Of a stretch of 64,000 nt of DNA, positions 36,761 to 45,463 are shown in pieces. Under the pieces are notes generated by a model, which had not been told where the DNA came from, searched no databases, and saw nothing but the letters and a program-made list of their open reading frames with translations. The DNA is taken from the NCBI GenBank assembly GCA_003755025.1, contig RJVL01000007.1, positions 205,711 through 269,710 of the forward strand. The letters are read 5' to 3'. How positions within the stretch are numbered: the stretch's first letter is position 1; each line of letters begins with the position of its first letter. The stretch is from Diaphorobacter nitroreducens (lineage in GTDB: Bacteria; Pseudomonadota; Gammaproteobacteria; Burkholderiales; Burkholderiaceae_C). The position numbers and the translations under genes are program-made.

Positions 36761-36847
36761 TGGTGCGCGGGGGGGGACTCGAACCCCCACACCATTGCTG
36801 GCGTCAGGACCTAAACCTGGTGCGTCTACCAATTTCGCCACCCGCGC
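36761..36847 (-). tRNA. tRNA-Leu (anticodon TAG)
   Basis: Minus-strand class II tRNA: acceptor GCGCGGG / CCCGCGC, anticodon stem CCAGG with loop TTTAGGT (anticodon TAG), long variable arm, T-loop TTCGAGT and encoded CCA (36761-36763). It lies 79 bp upstream of tig. Confidence 0.96.
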
Positions 36848-36936
36848 AGTTCTGAAAGCCACCCGGATGGCAGGCACAGCAGGCCACCCCGGTGAAATAG
36901 GTCAAACGGCAGATTTTACCCTGTTGCGGCCCGCCT

Positions 36937-39900
36937 TTAAATGGAATCGTTTATCGGCGCTCCGGGATCGGGCCGCCGCACACGAAACCACGCGGCGTAC
37001 ATCGCGGGCAGTGCCAGCAGCGTGAGCACCGTGGCTACGACCAGTCCACCCATGATGGCCACGGCCATAGGCCCCCAGAACACGCTGCGCGACAGCGGGA
37101 TCATGGCGAGCACCGCCGCCGCCGCCGTCAGCACGATGGGCCGCAGGCGCCACACGGCCGCCGCCACGATCGCGTCCCACGCCGGCACGCCGGCCGCACG
37201 GTTGAGCTCGATCTGGTCGATCAGGATCACCGAATTGCGCTGGATCATGCCCATGAGAGCGATAACCCCCAACAGCGCCACAAAGCCGAAGGGCCGGTTC
37301 AGTAGCAGCAGCGCCGCCGCCACTCCCGCAATCCCCAACGGGCCGGTGAGGAACACCAGCACGGAGCGGCTGAAGCTGTGCAGCTGCAGCATCAGCAGCG
37401 TGAACACGATGAACAGCATGACGGGCACGCCCGCCACGATGGAGGCCGAGCCCTTGCTGCTCTCTTCCACCGCACCCGCGACCTCGATGCGCACGCCGTT
37501 CTCACCGGCCGCCTGCCAGCGGGCCTCCAGCGCGCGCAGCTCGGGCAGCAGTTGCGCCGTGACGGTGGCGCCCTGCAGCCCCTCCACCAGGTCGCCCTGC
37601 ACGGTGATGGCGTAGTTGCGGTTCCAACGCCACATCACCCCCGGCTCCCAGGTAAACACGGGCCTGGCGATCTGCGTGAGCGGAATGGAGCGGCCCGAAG
37701 CCGTGGGCAGGTAGGCGTTGCCGATGTCGGAGATCGCCTCGCGCTCGTCCTGCGCCTGGCGCAGCACGATCTCAATGAGCTTGTCGCCCTCGCGGTACTG
37801 CCCCACCGTGGAGCCGCTGAACATGATGCGCGAAGCCTGGGCGATGGACTGGCTGGTCACTCCCAGCGCGCGCGCCTTGTCCTGGTCCACCTCCAGGCGA
37901 ACCACCTTGACCGACTCGTTCCAGTTGTCGTTCACGCCGATCAGGTTGGCGTTGCCGCGCATCAGCGCCTTCACCTCGTCGGCGCGCTCGCGCAGCACGG
38001 CCGGGTCGCTGCCCACCACGCGGAACTGCACCGGGTAGGGCACGGGCGGGCCGTTGGGCAGCAGCTTCACGCGGCCGCGTGCCTCGGGGACCTCCTCGGC
38101 CAACAACCGGGGCAGGCGCAGGCGCAGCGACTCGCGCTCGGGCAGGCTCTTGGCCAGCACGATGAACTGCGATACGTTGGGCTGGGGGAACACCTGGTCC
38201 AGCGGCAGGTAAAAACGCGGGGTGCCCGAACCCACCCACGCGGCCACGCTGGCCACGCCTTCCTGCTCCATCAGCCGCTGCTCTACACGGCGCACCACGG
38301 CTTCGTTGGCTGCGAAGGAGGTGCCCTCGGGGAACCACAGGTCCACCATGATTTCCGGCCGGCTGGAGTCGGGAAAGAACTGCTGCTGCACGCGCCCCAT
38401 GCCCACCAGCCCCAGCGCAAAGATGCCAATGGTGGCACCGATGGTGATCCACCGGTGCGCCACGCACCAGTCCACCGTGTGCCGGAAGCGGTGGTAGAAC
38501 GGCGTGTCGAACACCTCGGGCGGCGGCGCGTCGGGCGCATGCGGCTTCACCTTCAGCAGCAGCGTGCCCAGGTAGGGCACGAAATAGACCGACACGATCC
38601 ACGACAGCACCAGCGAAATCACTGTCACCGCGAAGATCGCGAAGGTGTATTCGCCCGTGACCGATTTGGCGATGCCGATGGGCAAGAAACCCGCGGCCGT
38701 GATGAGCGTGCCGGTGAGCATGGGCTTGGCCGTCACGTCATACGCAAACGTGGCCGCGCGCACCTTGTCGTAGCCCTCCTCCATCTTGCGCACCATCATC
38801 TCCACGGCAATGATGGCGTCGTCCACCAGCAGCCCCAGCGCGATGATGAGCGACCCCAGCGACACCTTGTGCAGCCCTATTCCCAAATAGTGCATGGCCA
38901 GGAAGGTCACGGCCAGCACCAGCGGGATGGTGATCGCCACCACCAGCCCCGGCCGGTAGTCCACGTGCCAGCCAAAGCGGCCACCCTTGTGCAGCCCCAG
39001 CGAGATGAAGCTCACGGCCAGCACGATCACCACGGCTTCGATCAGCACCTTGATGAACTCGCCCACCGAATCGGCCACGGCCGCCGGCTGATCCTGCACC
39101 TGGTGCAATTGCACGCCGGCCGGCAGCCGCGCCTGGATGTCGGCCGCTGCAGCGCGCAGCGCCTTGCCCAGCCGGATGATGTCGCCACCCTTGGCCATGG
39201 AGATGCCCAGGCCGATGACCTCGTGCCCCTGGAAGCGCACCTTCACCCCCGGCGGATCGACATAGCCCCTTCGCACCTCGGCGATGTCGCCCAGGCGCAG
39301 CTGGGCTCCAGAGCCGCCGCGGATCGGCATGTCACGCAGCTGCTCCACGCTGGTGAACTGCCCGCCCACGCGCACCTGCACCACGTCCTGCGGCGACTGG
39401 ATCGCGCCCGCGCTCTCCACCGCATTCTGCGCACCCAGCTGCTGCAACACCGCGTTGAAGTCCAGCCCCAGCTGCGCCAGACGCTTTTGCGAGACCTCGA
39501 CCCAGACGCGCTCGTCCTGCACACCGAACTGCTCGACCTTGGCCACGTCCCTCACGCGCAGCAACTGCTGGCGCACGTCGTCGGCGAAGTCCTTCAGCTC
39601 GGCATAGCTGAAGCCCTCACCCTGCAGGGCGTAGATCACGCCGTACACGTCGCCGAACTCGTCGTTGAAGAACGGCCCCTGGATATTGCCCGGCAGCTGG
39701 TAGCGCATGTCACCCACCTTCTTGCGCACCTGGTACCAGATGTTGGCCACCTCCGCCGGCTTGGACGAGTCCTTGAGCTCGAAGATGATCTGCGACTCGC
39801 CCGGCTTGCTGTAGCTGCGGATCTTGTCGGCGTAGGGCACCTCCTGCAGGGTGCGCTCGATCTTGTCCGTCACCTGCTCGGCCACCTGCTGCGCCGTGGC

Positions 39901-40086
39901 GCCGGGCCAGTAGGTGCGCACCACCATGGCGCGGAAGGTGAAGGGCGGGTCTTCGTCCTGCCCCAGCTGAAAGTACGCGGCGATGCCCAGCACCATCAGC
40001 ACCACCATCAGGTAGCGCGTGAGCGCGGCATGTTCCAGCGCCCAGCGCGACAGGTTAAAGCCCTGCTTGGGCTGCGTCTGCTGCAT
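36937..40086 (-). CDS. RND-family efflux pump, inner-membrane permease
   Basis: A 1049-residue proton-driven RND transporter of the HAE-1 type. It has the standard twelve TM helices and two large periplasmic loops: TM1 near 25-40 (YLMVVLMVLGIAAYFQLG), and the proton-relay aspartate pair in TM4 (LGSLIIALGLLVDDAIIAVE). The second-half helices include LMLQLHSFSRSVLVFLTGPLGIAG and GVIALMGMIQRNSVILIDQIE. Drug, solvent or metal substrate cannot be told; the Asp pair and lack of Met-rich clusters argue for organic compounds over copper. It lies 11 bp after the adaptor gene. No outer-membrane factor gene is adjacent. Confidence 0.93.
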   Translation of the reverse strand: MQQTQPKQGFNLSRWALEHAALTRYLMVVLMVLGIAAYFQLGQDEDPPFTFRAMVVRTYWPGATAQQVAEQVTDKIERTLQEVPYADKIRSYSKPGESQIIFELKDSSKPAEVANIWYQVRKKVGDMRYQLPGNIQGPFFNDEFGDVYGVIYALQGEGFSYAELKDFADDVRQQLLRVRDVAKVEQFGVQDERVWVEVSQKRLAQLGLDFNAVLQQLGAQNAVESAGAIQSPQDVVQVRVGGQFTSVEQLRDMPIRGGSGAQLRLGDIAEVRRGYVDPPGVKVRFQGHEVIGLGISMAKGGDIIRLGKALRAAAADIQARLPAGVQLHQVQDQPAAVADSVGEFIKVLIEAVVIVLAVSFISLGLHKGGRFGWHVDYRPGLVVAITIPLVLAVTFLAMHYLGIGLHKVSLGSLIIALGLLVDDAIIAVEMMVRKMEEGYDKVRAATFAYDVTAKPMLTGTLITAAGFLPIGIAKSVTGEYTFAIFAVTVISLVLSWIVSVYFVPYLGTLLLKVKPHAPDAPPPEVFDTPFYHRFRHTVDWCVAHRWITIGATIGIFALGLVGMGRVQQQFFPDSSRPEIMVDLWFPEGTSFAANEAVVRRVEQRLMEQEGVASVAAWVGSGTPRFYLPLDQVFPQPNVSQFIVLAKSLPERESLRLRLPRLLAEEVPEARGRVKLLPNGPPVPYPVQFRVVGSDPAVLRERADEVKALMRGNANLIGVNDNWNESVKVVRLEVDQDKARALGVTSQSIAQASRIMFSGSTVGQYREGDKLIEIVLRQAQDEREAISDIGNAYLPTASGRSIPLTQIARPVFTWEPGVMWRWNRNYAITVQGDLVEGLQGATVTAQLLPELRALEARWQAAGENGVRIEVAGAVEESSKGSASIVAGVPVMLFIVFTLLMLQLHSFSRSVLVFLTGPLGIAGVAAALLLLNRPFGFVALLGVIALMGMIQRNSVILIDQIELNRAAGVPAWDAIVAAAVWRLRPIVLTAAAAVLAMIPLSRSVFWGPMAVAIMGGLVVATVLTLLALPAMYAAWFRVRRPDPGAPINDSI

Positions 40087-40097
40087 GGGGCGGCTCC

Positions 40098-41351
40098 TCA
40101 GCGAGCGGCAGCGGAGGCCGCTGGCGCTTCATTATTAATAGCTGGTAGCGCTTGTCCTTCGGGCGTTGGAGCCGTTTTTGGCTTGTAAACCGTCACCACC
40201 TGTCCCGGGGCCAGCACATGCACGCCCGTGGCCACCACCTGCATGCCGGGGGTGAGGCCGGCGGCGATCACGGCCTCGTTGCCGTCGGCCGTGGCGATCT
40301 GCACCGGCTGCAGGCGCACGGTGCCGTTGGCACTGCCGTCCTTGGCCTCATAGACCCACACCACCGTCTGGCCGCCCTCCTGGCGCAGGGCGCTGGTGGG
40401 CAGCTTGATCGCCTGCACACCGCCCCGCGCCAGCACCTGCGGCGCCACATACACGGTGGCGCCCAGCGGCGGCACGTCCGCGCCCTCCACCGCCACTTTC
40501 ACGAGGAAGGTGCGCGTCACCGGATCGGCGCTGGCCGCCACCTCGCGCACCCGGCCCTGCAGCAGCGCGTCGCCCGACCAGGCGCGCACCTGCACGGCCT
40601 GCCCTGCGCGCAACTGGCCCACCTTGTCCTCCGGCACCGAGAACACCGCGTCGCGCGGGCCGTCGCGAGCAATGCGCACCACCGGCGTGCCCGCAGACAC
40701 CACCTGGCCGGGCTCGGCGTCAACCGACGTCACCACCCCCGGCGCATCCGCCACCAGGCGCGTGTACTCGGTCTGGTTGCCCTGGGAAGCGAGCTGCGCG
40801 CGCGCCTGGTCCAGCGAAGCCTGCGCGGCCTTCAGCTGAGCTTGGCGGCGGTCCAGCTCCGCCCCGCTGATGAAGTTCTGCGCGCGCAGCTTGGAAAAGC
40901 GCTCCAAATCCGCCGCGGCCAAATCACGCTGCGTGGTGGCGGACGCCACCTGGGCGCGCGCGGCCTGCGCAGCCAGCTCATAGTCGCGCGGATCCAGTTG
41001 CGCCAACACCTGGCCGGCCTGCACGCGCTGGCCCAGCTCGGCCTGGCGCTGCACGATCTTGCCGGCCACGCGAAAACCCAGGCGCGATTCCACGCGCGCG
41101 CGCACCTCGCCCGCGTATTCCAGGTGCATCTGCAGGGGCGCCACGCCGACGGTGAGCAGTTTCACCGCGCGCACCGGCTCTGGCGCCGGCTCGCGGCGCG
41201 AACATCCCGCCAGCACCAAGGCAGCCACGGCCAGCACCAGTGCAGCACCCGCCACGCCGCCACGCGGCGGCCACAAAAAAACCCCGCGGCGGGGTTGCAA
41301 TGAAGACGGGCCCGGCAGGCCCGCGGCGCGCTGTGCGACAGGGTGGGTCAT
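40098..41351 (-). CDS. RND efflux periplasmic adaptor, lipoprotein
   Basis: A 417-residue membrane-fusion protein linking the RND pump to an outer-membrane channel. The signal ends in the lipobox LAGCSRR (Cys at about 50). The barrel/lipoyl halves flank an alpha hairpin (DPRDYELAAQAARAQVASATTQ ... AELDRRQAQLKAAQASLDQARAQ), with the signature GFRVAGKIVQRQAELGQRVQAGQ. The last ~17 residues before NEAPAASAAAR (KTAPTPEGQALPAINN) are encoded by a copy of the interspersed repeat in antisense orientation, so the natural C-terminus has been replaced or extended. A promoter and a TetR-type operator lie upstream. Confidence 0.92.
   Translation of the reverse strand: MTHPVAQRAAGLPGPSSLQPRRGVFLWPPRGGVAGAALVLAVAALVLAGCSRREPAPEPVRAVKLLTVGVAPLQMHLEYAGEVRARVESRLGFRVAGKIVQRQAELGQRVQAGQVLAQLDPRDYELAAQAARAQVASATTQRDLAAADLERFSKLRAQNFISGAELDRRQAQLKAAQASLDQARAQLASQGNQTEYTRLVADAPGVVTSVDAEPGQVVSAGTPVVRIARDGPRDAVFSVPEDKVGQLRAGQAVQVRAWSGDALLQGRVREVAASADPVTRTFLVKVAVEGADVPPLGATVYVAPQVLARGGVQAIKLPTSALRQEGGQTVVWVYEAKDGSANGTVRLQPVQIATADGNEAVIAAGLTPGMQVVATGVHVLAPGQVVTVYKPKTAPTPEGQALPAINNEAPAASAAAR
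40131..40183 (+). repeat. Interspersed palindromic repeat, copy 4, inside adaptor gene
   Basis: Plus-orientation copy (AATAGCTGGTAGCGCTTG, then GGGCGTTGGAGCC and TTTTTGGC) overlapping the 3' end of the minus-strand adaptor gene; it encodes about 17 C-terminal residues in antisense. Confidence 0.78.
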
Positions 41352-41371
41352 GGAAACATCCGGTATGCCAA

Positions 41372-41395
41372 ATTACTGACTGACTGGTTAGTAAT
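41372..41395 (-). promoter_or_regulatory. TetR-type operator before the RND genes
   Basis: Inverted repeat ATTACTGAC-N6-GTTAGTAAT (one mismatch per arm), of the kind bound by TetR-family repressors of RND pumps. It overlaps the -10 element of the adaptor promoter (-10 at 41393-41398). No TetR gene lies next to it in this window. Confidence 0.7.
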
Positions 41396-41422
41396 CTATG
41401 AGAGGCCGGTCGCTCTTGTCAA
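41393..41422 (-). promoter_or_regulatory. Sigma-70 promoter of the RND operon
   Basis: On the minus strand, -35 TTGACA (41417-41422, perfect) and -10 TAGATT (41393-41398, four of six) with an 18-bp spacer. Predicted start near 41386, about 35 nt before the adaptor ATG. Confidence 0.65.
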
Positions 41423-41438
41423 GCACGACAATGGCCGC

Positions 41439-42329
41439 GTGAAGCATCCCGAGTCCCCCGCCCCCCTGCGCGATCCGCGCACCGCGCCCGCCGAGGCGCC
41501 GCCGGTCACGCACTACGAGAACTTTCCCGTGGCTTCGCTGCTGTGCCCGCCACGGCTGCGTCCGCCGATCGCCGCGATCTACGCGTTTGCGCGCACGGCC
41601 GACGACATTGCCGACGAGGGCACGGCCTGCGCCGCCGAGCGTCTGGCCGACCTGCGTGCCTACCGCGCCGAGCTTCAATCCGTGGCGGCCGGGCACCCCC
41701 CCCAGACGCGCTGGGCCGCCGTGTTTGGGCCGCTGCAGGCGGTGTTGCGCAGCCACCAGCTGCCCGTGCCGCTGCTGGACGACCTGCTGGACGCCTTCAT
41801 GCAGGACGTCACCCTGACCGAGGCCGGCGCCACCTACGCCGACCGCGCCGCGCTGCTGGACTACTGCCGCCGCTCGGCCAATCCCGTGGGGCGCCTGTTG
41901 CTGCACCTGTACGGCGTGCACGGGCAGGACGCACTGCGCGAGAGCGACGCCATCTGCAGCGCGCTGCAGCTCATCAACTTCTGGCAGGACCTGAGCGTGG
42001 ACCTGCCCCGCGGGCGCCATTACCTCACCGATGCCGACTGCGCCGCCCATGGCGTGGCGCGCGCGGACCTCGCGGCGCAGCGCCGCTCCGCCGCCAGCGA
42101 CCGGCTGGTGCTGGACTGCGCGGACTGGGCCCGCGCTCTCATGCTCGAAGGCAGCCCCCTGGTACATCGGCTGCCCGGCCGTGTGGGGTGGGAGCTGCGC
42201 CTGGTCGTGCAGGGCGGTCTGCGCATTCTGGACAAGGTGCAGGCGCTGGATGGCGCCAGCCTGCTCGCGCGACCGCGGCTGGGCACGCTCGACTGGCCCC
42301 GCATGCTGGCGCGCGCCGCGCGCATGTAA
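41439..42329 (+). CDS. hpnC: Squalene synthase HpnC
   Basis: A 296-residue trans-isoprenyl-diphosphate-synthase-like protein. With HpnD and HpnE it converts farnesyl diphosphate to squalene, the precursor of hopanoids; HpnC acts on presqualene diphosphate to give hydroxysqualene. The first Asp-rich motif is ARTADDIADEG and the second is INFWQDLSVDLPRGRHYLT. The start VTHYENFPVASLLCPPRLRPP belongs to the conserved core. The GTG at 41439 is chosen; the only in-frame ATG upstream (41343) would put the N-terminus across the RND operator and promoter. The spacer to hpnD contains two genes on the other strand. Confidence 0.88.
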   Translation: MKHPESPAPLRDPRTAPAEAPPVTHYENFPVASLLCPPRLRPPIAAIYAFARTADDIADEGTACAAERLADLRAYRAELQSVAAGHPPQTRWAAVFGPLQAVLRSHQLPVPLLDDLLDAFMQDVTLTEAGATYADRAALLDYCRRSANPVGRLLLHLYGVHGQDALRESDAICSALQLINFWQDLSVDLPRGRHYLTDADCAAHGVARADLAAQRRSAASDRLVLDCADWARALMLEGSPLVHRLPGRVGWELRLVVQGGLRILDKVQALDGASLLARPRLGTLDWPRMLARAARM

Positions 42330-42413
42330 GGGCCGCCCCACCCGCTGCAGCAGCGCGAGCGCGCGGGGGTCAATGGCCCCCCATCACCGCATCGCGCGGC
42401 GCGCGTGCAACCC

Positions 42414-43580
42414 TCAGGCCACCCAGCGCCCGGCCCATTCGGCGCGGGCCTGCGCATGGCGCAGGATCTGCGCCAGCGCCTGCGGCACTTCGGCCGCCGC
42501 ACGGTTGTGCATGCGCCGCGTCGCAGCCTGGTAGCGCGGCAGGTCGGCCAGCAGGGCCTGCACGCCCGACGCGATGGACCGGAAGCTCGGCAACACCAGT
42601 CCCAGGCCCTGCTCACCCACCCATTCCGTGCAGTAACGCTCCTGCGGCATGGTCCACGCATTGCGCGTGACGAGGGGCGGCAGCCCCATGTGCACCGCCT
42701 CGCTCAGGCTACCGCTGCCCGGCTTGCCGATGAAGAAGTCCGCCAGCTGCATGACGCGCGCCATCTCGCGCGTGTATTCGAGCACTACGGTAGGCGCGTT
42801 GCGGCGCAGTGCGCGCAGAGCCTGCGCCAGGGCCGCGTTGCGCCCGCAGGCCAGGATCAGCGGGGTGTCCGTCAAGCGGCGGGCTATCGTCACCATCTCT
42901 CTGGAACCCTCGGAGCCGAACAGCACCAGCCCCACGGGACGCTCGTCCAGCCCCAGCCGCGCCCGCTCGGCGGCACGATCCTGGTCCACCGGCGCATGGA
43001 ACTGCGCACTCAGCACCATGCCCGAGGTCTCCCAGATGCGGTGGGGCGGAAAGCCCGCAGCGCGCGCCTGGTCCACGGCATAAGGCGAGCCACAGACCAC
43101 GATCTGCTGGGTTTGCGGCTCCATCCAGAAGCTGGGCGGGCAGTCGGCCAGATCGGTCATCACCGTGACGTAGGGCACGCCTGGCAGGGCCTGCTCCAGC
43201 GCGTCGGCCATGGCGCGGTTGAAGTTGGGCACCAGCGACACCACCATCGCCGGCCGGCGTGCCGCCCAGTGCCGGCGCAGCGACTGCATGAGCCGCTGGT
43301 GGTTCCAGCGGATCATGCCCTGCAGCAGGCGCAACTCGTGCGTCAGCCCCAGCGTCCAGCCCCGGGCCAGGCGCTTGTTGTAGACGTCTTCCGGTTCCAT
43401 GCCCGTCCACTGGCGAAAACGCGCGTTCGGGTCCAGCACCTCGAAGAGATTGGTGCGGCACACCTGCCACGGCAGGCCGGCGCGGGCGATGGCCGCTTCC
43501 AGCGCCAGCGCGGAGGTGCGGTGTCCGCCCCCGGCATTGAAATAGATCAACTCGACCAACGGGGCAGCTTCAGGCGCCAT
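42414..43580 (-). CDS. MGDG-synthase-like glycosyltransferase
   Basis: A 388-residue GT-B glycosyltransferase resembling the monogalactosyldiacylglycerol synthase / MurG superfamily. The N-terminal entry LVELIYFNAGGGHRTSALAL is the GGGH sugar-lipid binding loop. The domain joining the two halves reads SLVPNFNRAMADALEQALPG. The C-terminal donor site is DFFIGKPGSGSLSEAVHMGLPPLV, with VLFGSEGS earlier. It probably transfers a sugar to a lipid at the inner membrane; donor and acceptor are unknown. Start at ATG 43580. It is followed upstream by an LpxH-like gene ending 5 bp away, on the same strand. Confidence 0.82.
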   Translation of the reverse strand: MAPEAAPLVELIYFNAGGGHRTSALALEAAIARAGLPWQVCRTNLFEVLDPNARFRQWTGMEPEDVYNKRLARGWTLGLTHELRLLQGMIRWNHQRLMQSLRRHWAARRPAMVVSLVPNFNRAMADALEQALPGVPYVTVMTDLADCPPSFWMEPQTQQIVVCGSPYAVDQARAAGFPPHRIWETSGMVLSAQFHAPVDQDRAAERARLGLDERPVGLVLFGSEGSREMVTIARRLTDTPLILACGRNAALAQALRALRRNAPTVVLEYTREMARVMQLADFFIGKPGSGSLSEAVHMGLPPLVTRNAWTMPQERYCTEWVGEQGLGLVLPSFRSIASGVQALLADLPRYQAATRRMHNRAAAEVPQALAQILRHAQARAEWAGRWVA

Positions 43581-43585
43581 GGACT

Positions 43586-44476
43586 TCAATCGGTAGTGAC
43601 AGGAATGGGTTGCGGTAGTTCTGCGCCGCTCTTGCGCTGCACGGGCATGTGCTGCGCCCAGTGCAGGATCTCCAGGCGCCCATCGGCGTGCTCGGCCAGC
43701 GCGCTGAGGCTTTCCACCCAGTCGCCATCGTTGGCATACAGGATGCCGTCGATGTCTCGCAGCTCCGCATGGTGGATGTGCCCGCACACCACGCCGTGCA
43801 GGCCGCGCTTGCGCGCTTCGCGCGCCACCGCGTTCTCGAAGTCGCCCACGTAGCTCACGGCGCGCTTGACCTTGAGCTTGAGATATTTGGACAGCGACCA
43901 GTACGGCAGCCCCAGGCGCGCGCGCAGGGTGTTCAGGTGCCGGTTGAGCTTGAGCGTGAATTCGTAGAGCGAGTCGCCCACATGGGCCAGCCACTTGGCG
44001 CACTGGATCACACCGTCGAACAGGTCGCCATGGATCACCCACAGCGCGCGGCCGTCAGCCGTCTCGTGCACCCAGTCCTCGGCGACGGCAACACCGCCGA
44101 AGTTGAGCTGCACATAACGGCGCGCAAACTCGTCATGGTTGCCGGGGATGAAGATCACGCGCGTGCCCTTGCGGGCCTTGCGCAACAGCTTCTGCACCAC
44201 GTCGTTGTGCGCCTGCGGCCAGTACCACTGGCGGCGCAGTTGCCAGCCGTCGATGATGTCGCCCACCAGAAACAGCGTCTCGCACTCGGTGTGCTTGAGA
44301 AAGTCCAGCAGCGCCTGCGCCTGGCAGCCGGGCGTGCCCAGGTGCAGATCGGAGATCCAGAGCGTGCGGTAGCGCAGCGGGGGGCGCGCCGGGTCGCATG
44401 CATCATCTGCCGGGTCGTCCGGGGGCCGGGCCGCGGAGGATTTCCAGGCGTTCAGGAAGGCATCGTCGCGCATCAT
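43586..44476 (-). CDS. LpxH-like UDP-2,3-diacylglucosamine diphosphatase family phosphoesterase
   Basis: A 296-residue calcineurin-type phosphoesterase. The metal motifs are all visible: WISDLHLG (Asp-x-His), FLVGDIIDGW, FIPGNHDE, VIHGDLFDG and CGHIHHAE. The tryptophan in DIIDGW and the helical insert YEFTLKLNRHLNTLRARLGLPYW resemble the LpxH relatives of burkholderia that act on membrane lipid intermediates. Its 5-bp spacing to the MGDG-like glycosyltransferase suggests one lipid-related unit. The tandem ATG at 44474-44476 (MM) is taken as start. A short N-terminal linker rich in Asp and Pro precedes the enzyme domain. Confidence 0.8.
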   Translation of the reverse strand: MMRDDAFLNAWKSSAARPPDDPADDACDPARPPLRYRTLWISDLHLGTPGCQAQALLDFLKHTECETLFLVGDIIDGWQLRRQWYWPQAHNDVVQKLLRKARKGTRVIFIPGNHDEFARRYVQLNFGGVAVAEDWVHETADGRALWVIHGDLFDGVIQCAKWLAHVGDSLYEFTLKLNRHLNTLRARLGLPYWSLSKYLKLKVKRAVSYVGDFENAVAREARKRGLHGVVCGHIHHAELRDIDGILYANDGDWVESLSALAEHADGRLEILHWAQHMPVQRKSGAELPQPIPVTTD

Positions 44477-44623
44477 GAACAGGCATGGTGGGCCGGCGCC
44501 ACGACAGCGGCATGACATTTCCACGTCTGCCCAGTGACGTTGCGGCGGCGCAGCGCTCAGGCCCTGCGCCGCGCATGTTTCCCCCGCGAGCCCCGCCCAG
44601 GGCCATGGGAGAATCACGCCCCC

Positions 44624-45463
44624 ATGAGTCCTGAACAGTACGTCCAGCAAAAGGCCGCCGCCTCCGGCAGCAGCTTCTACTACGCTTTCCTCTTCCTGCC
44701 GCGCGAGCGGCGTACGGCCATCACGGCCTTCTACGCCTTTTGCCGCGAGGTGGACGACGTGGTGGACGAAGTCTCCGAAGCCAGCGTGGCCCAGGCCAAG
44801 CTGGCCTGGTGGCAGGGCGAGGTGGCCAAGGCCTTTGCCGGGCAACCCAGCCACCCGGTGATGCAGGCGCTGATGCCGCATGCGGCCGCCTACGGCATCG
44901 AACAGCGCCACCTGCTGGCCGTGATCGAGGGCTGCCAGATGGACCTGGAGCAGACGCGCTACCTGGACTTCGCGGGCCTGGCGCGCTACTGCCACCTGGT
45001 GGCAGGCGTGGTGGGCGAGGTGGCGGCGCGCATCTTCGGCCAGCAAGATGAGCGCACCACGCAGTACGCGCACAAGCTGGGCCTGGCGTTCCAACTCACC
45101 AACATCATTCGCGACGTGGGCGAGGACGCCATGCGCGGGCGCATCTACCTGCCCATTTCCGAGCTGCAGCAGTTCGATGTGAAGGCGCACGAGATCACCA
45201 AGCGCGAGTACTCCGAGCGCTTCACCACGCTGATGCGCTTTCAGGCCGAGCGCGCGCACCTCTTCTACGACCAGGCGCTGGCGCTGCTGCCCGACGTGGA
45301 TCGGCGCGCGCAGAAGCCCGGCCTGATGATGGCCAGCATCTACCGCACGCTGCTGCGCGAGATCGAGGCCGACAACTTCCAGGTACTGCACCAGCGCACC
45401 AGCCTCACCCCGCTGCGCAAGTTCTGGCTGGCCTGGAAGGTGCAGGCGCTGGGGATGATGTGA
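44624..45463 (+). CDS. hpnD: Presqualene diphosphate synthase HpnD
   Basis: A 279-residue enzyme joining two farnesyl diphosphates head-to-head to presqualene diphosphate. Asp-rich motifs: FCREVDDVVDEV near residue 40 and LTNIIRDVGEDAMRGRIYLP near residue 160. The family signatures YYAFLFLPRERRTAITAFYAF and GMMASIYRTLL (here GLMMASIYRTLL) are clear. The start ATG 44624 begins MSPEQYVQQKAAASGSSFYY as in homologues. Its stop overlaps the GTG start of hpnE (GTGA), indicating coupled translation. It diverges from the LpxH-like gene. Confidence 0.94.
   Translation: MSPEQYVQQKAAASGSSFYYAFLFLPRERRTAITAFYAFCREVDDVVDEVSEASVAQAKLAWWQGEVAKAFAGQPSHPVMQALMPHAAAYGIEQRHLLAVIEGCQMDLEQTRYLDFAGLARYCHLVAGVVGEVAARIFGQQDERTTQYAHKLGLAFQLTNIIRDVGEDAMRGRIYLPISELQQFDVKAHEITKREYSERFTTLMRFQAERAHLFYDQALALLPDVDRRAQKPGLMMASIYRTLLREIEADNFQVLHQRTSLTPLRKFWLAWKVQALGMM

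Noticed and set aside
37378..40188. 936-residue plus-strand open frame opposite the RND permease
   Set aside because: Antisense shadow composed of His/Gln/Arg runs. The minus strand encodes a full-length RND permease.
41343..41438. Longer HpnC start at ATG 41343
   Set aside because: It would lay coding sequence over the RND promoter, operator and adaptor start codon, and the extra 32 residues have no counterpart in the conserved HpnC start.
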